A DNA stretch of 64,000 nt from Vitis vinifera. Its lineage: Eukaryota; Streptophyta; Magnoliopsida; Vitales; Vitaceae. The notes beneath the pieces are model-generated. The model was not told the origin of the DNA and searched no databases. It saw only the letters and a program-made list of their open reading frames with translations. The DNA lies in NCBI RefSeq assembly GCF_030704535.1, contig NC_081812.1, positions 20,621,501 to 20,685,500 of the forward strand, given 5' to 3'. A program made the position numbers and the translations under genes. Positions 1 through 9,462 of the stretch are shown piece by piece (position 1 is the first letter of the stretch; each line of letters opens with the position of its first letter).

Positions 1-244
1 CGATTATACAAGAGCTTCAGTACACAGTTGCAGGTGGAACAAAGGTCGTATCTGGGGAGAGTCTAAGCCCTCGGAGTACCAGAGGCTATCTCAGAACTAG
101 TCTCAGATGCAAGCAAGAGTCTCTCAGGTATCTCTCACCACTTCTCTCAGATTCTTCCCTTTTCCCTCCACTGTTTGGTTCTTGAGAAATTGAATCTTAT
201 ATTAAATGTATATCAGTTCATTTACCACATTTTTCCGGACATTA

Positions 245-350
245 GGTGACGTGGCACCCCATATAGCGACGTGGCAACCAATGAGGTCACCTGGTATCCC
301 AACCAGGTGACGTGGCATCCCAATTTAGAAACAATTGGAAATTACGTGTC
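245..350 (+). promoter_or_regulatory. ACGT-core cluster (ABRE/G-box-like) in a promoter
   Basis: Three near-repeats of the form GACGTGGCA lie at 248-256, 268-276 and 309-317, and an ACGTGTCC follows near 343-350. ACGTGGC is the classical ABRE/G-box-type core bound by plant bZIP factors. A TATA-like TATAAAAA at 444-451 and a pyrimidine-rich leader follow, so the arrangement looks like a real promoter. It points toward the kinesin-14 remnant that resumes beyond the Copia element. Binding and activity are inference. Confidence 0.5.
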
Positions 351-443
351 CAATGAAAAAATTTCCAAAAAAAGGCGCCATAGTTTATAGCCGTTGGCGC
401 AATCTCTCCCGGGCCAACAGCCCACATTCATTAAATTCAAACT

Positions 444-752
444 TATAAAAACCCTATGTGACCGTTGAGGAATCCACTGTCTTCTCTGCTTTTCCTTTTC
501 ATCAATTCCACCCTTTCTCTCTTCTTCTAACTGTTCGATCTGCAAAACGTCGTCGCTTTTCCAATCGCATTGCTCTCAGATCACTTCTGTTTGTTCAATT
601 TCTGAATAAGGTTTCTGCTTTTATGTTTTTGTTTTTCTTTCTTTGATTTAAGAAGCATAAACCCTAGAAATGATAATTGTTTTGGTCTTCTTGGATTTTT
701 GAGTTCGAGAAGATTTTTGGATGTCTGCAGTCTTGAATTCTTGAGTAGTTTG
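444..752 (+). promoter_or_regulatory. TATA box, CT-rich 5' leader and start of a 5'-UTR intron
   Basis: TATAAAAA at 444-451 is followed by a CT-rich leader of about 150 bases and a donor-like AATAAG/GTTTCTGC near 602-614. No convincing coding exon begins here. The stretch runs to the Copia target site at 748-752 and the host sequence resumes at 5266, so the leader or leader intron was split by the insertion. It is probably the 5' end of the kinesin-14-like gene whose broken exons begin at 5559. Confidence 0.45.
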
Positions 753-986
753 TGATAAGGATATACAATCAAGTTGAGAAAGTCAAGGGAGAAAATCAAG
801 GGATTTCCACGTTTGAATATCTGTAGTTATACCATTTATTTGTATAGTTACTCAATTTGTTTTGTTTCCTATTTCTTTGTAATCAGTTTCCTATTTTCGT
901 GCTCATGCAATCTGTATATGTGCTAACCACATCAATGAGAATGGTATGAAATAATTCTTCAATTTCTCTCTTCCAAAAATCCTTTA
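753..986 (+). repeat. 5' LTR of the Copia element
   Basis: This 234-bp copy starts TGATAAGG and ends ATCCTTTA and is directly followed by the tRNA-Met primer-binding site. Compared with the 3' LTR it carries C, C, G and C at the four variable positions. Confidence 0.95.
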
Positions 987-998
987 TGGTATTAGAGC
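987..998 (+). other. Primer-binding site (initiator Met-tRNA)
   Basis: TGGTATTAGAGC begins immediately after the 5' LTR. The usual plant Copia site is TGGTATCAGAGC, so there is one C-to-T change. Confidence 0.85.
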
Positions 999-1075
999 AA
1001 AGGTTTGCTCTTTAATTTTATTTTTTCCAGCCACGTTCTTCAATCTTCAGCAAGCCTTTCATCCTCCTCATTCCA

Positions 1076-4000
1076 ATGGCTACTGAGAATACTCAAATCA
1101 TCATCCCTAATGCCCAGGAACCCACAAAACCACTAACCATGATTACTATCCATAACTCCATTAAACTCACACCCACCAACTATCTTTCTTGGAAAACCCA
1201 AATGGAAGCCATTTTCATCGGCTATGATCTACAAAAATTCATTGATGGATCCCACCTTGCTCCTCCAACCACCATCACCACCAATAATGTTGTCTCTACT
1301 AACCCTGCATACCAAACATGGCTATGTCAAGACAAACTATTATTTGGCGTCCTTGTCGGCACTCTCTCACCTACTCTAGTTCCTCTCATCACCTAATCAA
1401 AAACCTCTTATGAAGCCTGGCAAATATTGGCCAACACCTATGCTCGCCCATCTCGTGGCCATATCAAGCAACTCAAAGACCATCTTAAAAACATCACCAA
1501 AGGTTCTCAATCCATTACAAACTACATGCAATCCATTAAAACCCGGGCCGATGAACTTGCTGCTCTTGGTAAGCCTCTTGACCAAGAAGATCTGATTGAA
1601 AAAGTACTTGAAGGCCTTGATGAAAATTATCAGTCCATCATTGATGCTGTCAACAGTCGTGATTCCACATCTCTTTTGATGAACTCCATGAAAAACTCAT
1701 CAACAAAGAATTGTCTCTCCGCAATAAGATAAGCCCCTCACCCCTACCGGCATTTGCTCATGCCACCAATGTTCGCTCCACTCCATGGTCTGTCACCAAT
1801 CGCACTCCTCGGCTTCCTGGGTCCACATCCACACCCACTCAAGGTATCATCAGAAATTCTCCCACTAACACCCGCGACAACCGTCCTCCTACTCGTCCAT
1901 TCCTTGGTCGCTGCCAATGGTGCAGTACTCAAGGTCATGTAGTCTCCCGCTGTCCTCTTTTCCGACAACAGTTTCCGCAGGTGCAACCACCTCTTCATCC
2001 CGGCAATTCATCACAATTTCGACTACCAGCTCCCTGGCAAGCTCAAGCAAATGTTGCAACCATCGTTCCCCCCAACACCACATGGCTACTTGATAGTGGA
2101 GCCTCACATCATGTCACCACTGACGTACACAATCTTGCTCTCCACAGTCCTTTTGATGGAACAGATGAAATTATGATCGGCAATGGCTCTGGTCTCCCCA
2201 TATCTCACATTGGTTCCATTTCTCTTACCACTCCCTCTCACTCCTTTACTCTATCTAATGTTTTATGTGTGCCCACCATGAAACGTAATCTTATTTATAT
2301 TTCTCAATTTTGCAAGTCTAACAGTACTTCCATTGAGTTCTTACCTTTTTCTTTTCATGTGAAGGATCTTCAAACGGGGGCAATCCTTTTGCAGGGTCGA
2401 ACTAAGGATGGTGTGTATGAATGGCCACTCTCCACTACCCAGTCACGTCCTTTAATTGCGTTTTCTAGTGTCAAGACCACTTTGTCCGAGTGGCATCATA
2501 GGCTAGGTCATCCTTCTTTGTCAATCTTCAAAAATATTATGTCTTCGTTTCATTTAGATGTCTCTCGTCCGTCCAATTTCAATTTTAATTGTAATTCGTG
2601 TCAATGCAATAAAAGTCATAAATTACCATTTTCTACTTCTACTCTCTCTACCTCTTCCCCTCTTGAAGTTATATTTACTGATATATGGACATCACCAGTC
2701 TTCTCTACTGATAACTTTAAATACTATGTCATCTTTGTCGATCATTTTACAAAATATATCTGGCTTTATCCCCTCAAACGCAAATCCGACACGCATGATG
2801 TCTTTGTGCGCTTTAAGGCCCTAGTTGAAAAATTCTTTAACCGTCCAATTATAACTCTCTACTTTGACAATAGGGGGGAATATCAAGCTCTCTCCTCATT
2901 CTTAACAATCAACGGGGTCTCACATCTTACTTCTCCACCTCACACTCCTGAACACAATGGGTACTCTGAACGTCATCATCGTCACATTGTCGAAACGGGT
3001 CTTTCTCTACTTACCCATGCATCCATGCCTCTATCATATTGGCCTTTTGCCTTTTCTACTGCCGTCTACCTCATTAATCGTCTTCCTACACCAACTCTAA
3101 ACCACCTCTCACCATATTTCAAACTCTTTGGCACATTCCCTAACTACTCCAAACTTCGAAGCTTTGGATGTCTCTACTATCCTTGGCTTCGCCCATACAC
3201 ATCCCACAAACTCGAGTCTCGTTCTTCCCCTTGCGTCTTTGTCGGGTACTCTCCCACTCAAAGTGTCTATCTATGTCTTGACACATCCACCGCTCGTCTA
3301 TACACTTCCCGTCATGTCCGCTTTGTTGAGTCAATCTTTCCCTTTGTCACTTCTCATATTTCTCTTCCTCGTGCCACTTCGTCCACCATCTTTGAATGGT
3401 GCTCTATGACTTTACCAGTCGTGGCCACACCATCCGTGAATGTCGGCTCTGCTCCCCCATCAAGTTTGCTTACTCCTACCTACCCTTGAACCCACCACTG
3501 TTACCCAAGCCCTTAAGGACCCTAAGTGGCGACAAGCTATGTCTGTAGAGTTTGATGTTTTACTACGTAATGGGACATGGGACCTAGTGCCATCTCATCC
3601 TACTCAAAATTTGGTTGGTTGTAAGTGGATCTTTCGCACTAAATATTTACCTACTGGCTCCATAGACAGGTACAAAGCTCGATTGGTTGCTAAAGGCTTC
3701 CACCAATGCCCGGGCATTGACTACTCTGAAACCTTCAGTCCAGTCATCAAACCTACCACTGTCCGCCTTGTTCTTAGCCTTGCGGTCAGCCAGGGTTGGT
3801 CACTAAGACAACTTGATGTCAACAATGCCTTTCTTCAGGGCACTCTCACTAAGGATGTGTTTATGTCTCAACCACCGGGCTTCATTGATCACGATCATCC
3901 TCATCATGTCAGCAAGCTACGCAAGGCTATCTATGGCCTCAAACAAGCCCCACGTGCCTGGTATCATGAGTTGCACCAATTTCTTCTCCAATTTGGCTTC

Positions 4001-5030
4001 ATCAATTCCATTGCCGATACCTCCTTGTTCATTTTCAATAACCGTGGCACCATTCTTTATCTTTTAGTCTATGTCGACGATATCATTATCACTGGGAATA
4101 ATGTTGAAGCAGCGCAGACTTTCATTCAACAACTTTCTCAACGCTTCTCTCTCAAGGATCTTGGCCCCCTGACATACTTCCTTGGAGTGGAAGTTACCTC
4201 CCACACCAATGGTCTTTTCCTCGGTCAACACAAATACATTGCCGATCTACTTAACAGAACTCACATGACTGAAGCCAAGCCTGCTCCTACACCACTAGCA
4301 ACTAGTCCGATTCTCACTTTACAATCAGGAACCCCACTATTTGACCCGACCGAGTATCGAATAGTGGTTGGTAGCCTCCAGTATCTCTCCCTTACTCGGC
4401 CGGACATTGCCTATACAGTGAACAAACTCTCTCAGTTTATGCATCAACCGACAAGTGACCATTGGAATGCAGTCAAGCGTCTGCTGCGGTATCTCTGTGG
4501 CACCTTAGACCACGGCATCACACTTTGTCGGACCACCCCACTAGCACTTCATGCCTTTTCTAACTCTGATTGGGCAGGTAACAAAGATGATTTCACCTCC
4601 ACCAGTGCATACATAATCTATTTGGGTCACAATCCTATTTCTTGGAGCTCTAAGAAACAGCGAACTGTGGCTCGCTCTTCCACCGAGGCTGAATACCGAT
4701 CGGTGGTCTCTACTGCTGCGGAAATTCGTTGGATTTGCTCTCTCCTCACCGAACTCGGTGTCACTCTTCCCCAACAACCAGTTATTTATTGTGATAATGT
4801 TGGTGCAACATATCTCTGTTCCAATCTGGTCTTTCACTCGCGCATGAAACATGTTGCCCTCGACTATCACTTTATCTGAGAACAAGTTCAAAATGGTTTG
4901 CTACGAGTGTCACATATCTCTGCCTCTGATCAACTCGCCGATGCTCTTACCAAACCTCTTGCTCGTCCTCAGTTTGATTCACTCAAGGCCAAGATTGGAC
5001 TTGCTCCACGGTCGTCCATCTTGCGGGGCC
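1076..5030 (+). pseudogene. Copia gag-pol polyprotein, broken by stops and frame shifts
   Basis: Gag starts at 1076. An in-frame TAA at 1394-1396 interrupts it, and the same frame goes on to about 1670, where a one-base shift moves the reading into the frame ending at 3489. That part holds the CCHC zinc knuckle (CQWC...H...C, about 1915-1955), the protease motif LLDSGAS (about 2085-2105), the HHCC integrase finger and the integrase core (FTDIW, FDNRGEY, PEHNGYSER). A second frame change lies between 3440 and 3489 in a linker shorter than usual. The last part carries RT motifs ([13 protein letters not shown] near 4070-4081) and RNase H motifs (DWAG, SSTEAEY). A TGA at 4877-4879 cuts off the final 50 or so codons, which remain readable to the 3' LTR. 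Confidence 0.93.
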
Positions 5031-5031
5031 A

Positions 5032-5265
5032 TGATAAGGATATACAATCAAGTTGAGAAAGTTAAGGGAGAAAATCAAGGGATTTCCATGTTTGAATATC
5101 TGTAGTTATACCATTTATTTGTATAGTTACTCAATTTGTTTTGTTTCCTATTTCTTTGTAATCAGTTTCCTATTTTCGTGCTCATGCAATCTGTATATAT
5201 GCTAACCACATCAATGAGAATGGTATGAAATAATTCTTCAATTTCTTTCTTCCAAAAATCCTTTA
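5032..5265 (+). repeat. 3' LTR of the Copia element
   Basis: This 234-bp copy of 753-986 carries T, T, A and T at the four variable positions. It is followed by the second GTTTG target duplication at 5266-5270. Confidence 0.95.
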
Positions 5266-5558
5266 GTTTGTTCTTTCATTTGGTTGTTTTGAGCACCATT
5301 TGGATGCCGAGAACGTGGAGGAGAAATCCGAGCAACTTATTTTGTTGGGTTCAAGAAATTGAGAAAACGTCCATTTTAGTCAGTCAGGTGGTTGTGTTAG
5401 GTGCAGTTGAGTGGTGGCTTTTGTTTTCTTGGGTCTTAATTCTGAAAGTGATTGGAATTTGAAATTCTAGTCTGTTGTTTTTGGGGTTCTGTGATGTGCG
5501 TGTTGATCAAGGGTTTTGGATGTTGCTCCAGGAAAAAGTTGAACTGAATTGGGACAAG

Positions 5559-6585
5559 ATGGATGAGAATGATGTTTCCATGGAAATCCAAGAAATTTCT
5601 TTGGATCATAACCAGAGACTTCCAGTTTCTGAGAAAATTGATGAGTTGAGCACCGAGACGGTTTTGGTAATTATAGCTTAACCATAATCTTTAGATGCTG
5701 AGAAAGCTCAGATTAGGGCGACCTAAGAGAAAATTTTGAATCTTATATTTTACATAATTTAGGTTTGTCAAAAAATCTGAACAACACATTTTAAGTAAGC
5801 AGAGTAATGCAAAATTGAAGATTCAGAATTTTACTTCTCTTTTCCTGCCTTTTCTTAGCAACCAATCAGAGCCTGGACGTTTTGTGTCATAAGAAAGTTC
5901 ATCTTCATTTATTTGTCATCGACTTTAAATCTTCATGTGACAGACTGTGAAGGGGCACACAATTTTATGTAATGAAGTGAAGAGCATTAATGCAGATTCC
6001 TTTCCTGGGCCTGAAGTTTACGATGCTTTTCGGCATGTCTTCTTCACTAGCTACTACTGATATTCTATATACTTCTTCTAGGGGGGCTTTGATTGGTTTG
6101 TGATTTGCTTTATTTGATTTTAGGTATTGAGTATGAAAATTTGTAGAAGAAACATTTGGAAGAGAGTTAGCTTCTGAGGAAGAAGTACCTTGAAGAGTGC
6201 TTGGAACAGAAGCGGCTGCACAATGAAGTTATTTAACTCAAAGGCAGCATCAGGGTCTTCTGCAGATGTAGACCCTTAAATCAAGCTGAAATGGCTAATG
6301 GATCTACTTCTATAGTTGATTTTGTGTCATCTCGAGAAAATGAGCTTCAAATCATTTGCTCTGATTCTTCAAAGAAGCAATTTAAGTTCGACCATGTGTT
6401 CAGGCCTGGGAGTGACCAAGGTAACCTGAACAAACTGATACTTGATTTTGTTACTCTGGATTAATTAGTTAATTGGTCTTGCACTGTTTACAAGTTTTTA
6501 ATTCCAGGTTCGTTAAATATGCAGAGGCTGTTTTTGCACAAACTTCACCAATTGTGACTTCCATGCTGGATGGGTACAATGTCTG
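5559..6585 (+). pseudogene. Kinesin-14-like (C-terminal-motor kinesin) gene, truncated
   Basis: Exon-sized blocks match the neck and early motor of plant kinesin-14. A first block from ATG 5559 reads MDENDVSMEIQEISL and ends near 5670. A second near 5946-6035 reads TVKGHTILCNEVKS. A third (about 6184-6420) reads KKYLEECLEQKRLHNEV, then GSIRVFCRCRPLNQAE, then FKFDHVFRPGSDQ, followed by a GTAACC donor. A fourth from 6525 reads AVFAQTSPIVTSMLDGYNVC. The family next has the P-loop GQTGTGKT, but here the similarity stops. An in-frame TAA lies at 6234-6236. With no P-loop, switch regions or rest of the motor domain, no active motor can be made. The Copia element sits in the leader upstream. Confidence 0.85.
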
Positions 6586-6812
6586 TATATATTTGCCTTA
6601 ATCCCCTTGAACTTCGAAAGAAATAGAAGGTGATTCATTAACCAAGACTGAAAACCTCATTATTGAAATGCAGGCCCACTTCCACCCAAAACCCATTTTC
6701 TGCAACACCGCCAAGATAAAGTTCCAGTTTTTGATCCCTTCGCAAGCTATGCTGGAAAGTTTTTGAAAATTTTTCTCTTGAATCTGATATTCAAATTTTG
6801 ATCGAATTTCAG

Positions 6813-6946
6813 GGTCATCAGGGTTAGAGGAGATTTTACTAAAGAACCTTTTGGATCCTAGGGGTGGAAATTCTGACTCTGATAAGAAGGACTTATCTTT
6901 TTCTTCAGTATCTCTCGCGAAGCTTAAAGAAGATAAAAGATTTGGT
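6813..6946 (+). pseudogene. Exon-like block of unknown origin
   Basis: After an acceptor-like TTTCAG an open stretch reads SGLEEILLKNLLDPRGG, then SDKKDLSFSSVSLAKLKE, and ends at a GTTAAC donor-like site. It looks like a genuine former exon. It may be a downstream exon of the kinesin remnant or part of another gene, and I do not recognise it. Confidence 0.3.
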
Positions 6947-6949
6947 TAA

Positions 6950-7160
6950 CAATTTTTTAAAATATGTTTTTAAATTTGGCAACTTGAATATTTTTAATTT
7001 ATTTTTTATATTTAAAAATAAATAAAAATTTATATGTAATATTCTATTTTTAATTATTTTTATTATTTCTCTATTACTTTTAAAAGTAACTCTTAAAAAA
7101 AAACAGTAGAAAATAATTAAAAGATATTCTTAAAAAACACATTAATTTCTATGTTTTTAA
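6950..7160. repeat. AT-rich, MITE-like segment
   Basis: This is nearly pure A/T sequence with self-complementary runs of TTTTTAAA type. It could be a decayed MITE, but no clear terminal repeats or target duplication are visible. Confidence 0.3.
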
Positions 7161-7164
7161 AGAT

Positions 7165-8130
7165 AGATATTTGAAAGGACAAGTGGTGGAGGGATGAATT
7201 GTTGTATGTTGTCTTCCTTTCTTTATTTGTCCAAACCGTTTCAAAGGAGGTGTGGGTGACAAATATTTGAAATTCTTCAATTTAAGAGGGTGGTTAGGAT
7301 CCTTACTTCTCTAAGGCTTTTAATTATTGGGAGGTCGAACGTGTGGGGGTGGCTACTTTTGAGACTTTAAGAGAAGAGGGTATATAGGGATTTGGAAGAA
7401 ATGGTGCTTTGAACAAAGTCAAAGAGTGGAAAGTCTTTTGTTAAAAATCTTGCACTATGATTTAGAGTCGAGTGATTTAGTCATTTTTCCGATGAGCTTC
7501 ATTTAGAGTTCCTTTGTGCCACCTAAGCTGAGAGTCTTTGCTTAGGAGGCAATGTGGGGAAAAACCTTAACTTTAGATTAAGTTCAAAGGAGAGGGTAAC
7601 CTTTAGCAAACATATGTTTCTTTTGCCAAAACAAAGAAAAATCCATTGACTACATCCTTGTTCACTCTGTTAAGACAAGGTTTCTATAAGAATTGTTTTT
7701 TACTCTCTTTGGTTTGTTTTGGGTTCTTTCCCCTTCGGTTAAACTCTTCTTAGTTGGCATGGTTCTCTCCTGGGCAAAAAACGCAGAAGGGCTTAGAAGG
7801 CTACCCCCTTATTTATTTATTGGATGGTTTGAAATGAACAAAATAGAATTGTTTTTTATAATGAGACGCTTTTGAACCAAAGGTTGAAACACTCTTTTGT
7901 TTGAAAATTGTGGTTATGAACTAAGAGTATTTATAGACGAGGATCTTTTGTCTTGAATCAATTCTATTGATTGGTTGGGCTCTAAATGAGGATGAGTATT
8001 GTTTTTTGTAGTCTTTTTTTTTTTAGTTGTGCTTTTTTAGGCGACTTATGTATACTTCCTATAAACTTTGGATGTTATTTTGGCGCTTTCTTTTTATATA
8101 TACTCTTTTATTTCACCTATCAAATATATA
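7165..8130 (+). mobile_element. LINE (L1-type) 3' fragment, degenerate
   Basis: With many stops and frame changes, the plus strand reads as the end of a plant L1 ORF2. It has a zf-RVT-type region (PPKLRVFA, then EAMWGKTLT at 7520-7575), then IVFYNETLLNQR near 7847-7880, then the typical tail (FIDEGPLSLI-like, FYWLVGL near 7950-7985). A T-rich 3' UTR ends at CACCTATCAAA near 8115-8125. The 5' part, including the reverse transcriptase core and endonuclease, is missing. The open frame at 7693-7875 is part of this remnant. Confidence 0.75.
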
Positions 8131-9236
8131 TGAAAGATAATTCAGTCTATGGGATATGTATCTCTGTAACATGTGAGAGGGGCCCATAAATTGCAACATA
8201 AATGCATAACAATATAAGCCAGGTACCATCAAGATGTCTTGACATGTTATAATGCTAAACCTTTATATTACCTAAACAGTCTCTCCCTACCCCTATTCTG
8301 GTGTTCATGCTGGGATAAAAGTACATCATGTGTTCCTGTCAGATATTGTATGTTGTGGTCAAAATTATGGCTGCGAAAATTTGTTTTATTTGGTATTCTT
8401 GAAGAAGATGTCATATTTTTCAACCTCTAACAATTTGCCATTAAGATCATAAATCTGTGTTTGTTTGGATGTGTGCGACTTTCATTTTTGAGGTTTTTTC
8501 TTGAATTATTCAAATGAACTTGCCATATAGCTTGCAAAATTTTCTAAGTTGATTAGAGTAATTTTGTACTAAAAGTGAACAATGCATGTAGACCTGACCC
8601 ATGTTCATTTCTAAATTATATGATATGTTCTGGTGTCTCTGTCAGACATGGTCACAAGGTTCTGGACCCAATGTCTCTGGAAAAAGGATGAGTTCTGGAC
8701 ATGTCACCAAATCTTTCATACAAATAACAGCACACATTTTAATCATTATACAAAAAATATGAGCACATAATGGTTCATGGTAGGTAGATTGGTCGAAACT
8801 ATATAAATTATGGGATACTAGATATAAAGGTAAAGTCATTTATGAGTAATGATGAAGTTTGTTAATCTCCTGTGAGGTGTTCAGGACCCACTATTTGGTT
8901 TTGACCATCTAATTATTTCCAGGTTGGTGACTATCCTGAACGTGATCTCTTTGAGGAAGATGAAATATAGTCAGATCGTAAAGAGGGGAGTATCATGGTC
9001 TGCACTGCAAATTCCATAATCCTTTAAGGATTCTGAAATAGCCTTACTTCATTTATGTCTGTTATAATTTTCGATACTCCCAAGGGTTTGGAAATGATCT
9101 GTTTAAACAGTTGTTTGATATTGTGACAGAAGAAATGAAATTCTCAAGTTAAGAGTGTGCAATTGGTGGTATGTTAATTTATCTGCTTTAGATTATTTTC
9201 CCCCTAGATTTAGACAGCAAATCATGCCGATTCATG
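8131..9236. other. Intergenic spacer
   Basis: No gene is recognised. An acceptor-like TTTCCAG at about 8915-8922 precedes a short open end reading VGDYPERDLFEEDEI and a TAG at about 8968-8970. It resembles a terminal exon but is too short to assign. The convergent pyruvate kinase gene ends at 9463, with a minus-strand AATAAA at 9237-9242. Confidence 0.5.
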
Positions 9237-9462
9237 TTTATTCCCAAACGAAAAGGTATATTGAATAAACAATAAACTCTTGTTCTGTTGTAAATGAATT
9301 CTAACTTTGGACTAGAGAATGCTGATTGCCATTGCATTCCCCCTTTCTGACACCGGAGCAAAGCCCAGTTGTTTGTTCAGATAAGATGCCTGGTAAATTA
9401 CAAAACCCCGGAAAGCAAGCAAATTGGATTGAGATTGGTAAAGAGTGTTGAGGGATTGGGGG

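Larger units (their letters stand above)
753..5265 (+). mobile_element. Full-length, defective Ty1/Copia LTR retrotransposon
   Basis: Two 234-bp LTRs (753-986 and 5032-5265) bound an internal region with gag, aspartic protease, integrase, reverse transcriptase and RNase H in Copia order. A 5-bp target duplication GTTTG flanks it (748-752 and 5266-5270). The primer-binding site TGGTATTAGAGC (987-998) matches the 3' end of initiator Met-tRNA with one mismatch. The LTRs begin TG and end TA. They differ at 4 of 234 positions (about 1.7%), which implies an insertion age well under one million years at usual plant rates. The coding region has two in-frame stops and two frame breaks, so the element cannot act on its own. 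The Gag style suggests the Ale/Retrofit lineage, with low certainty. Confidence 0.95.
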
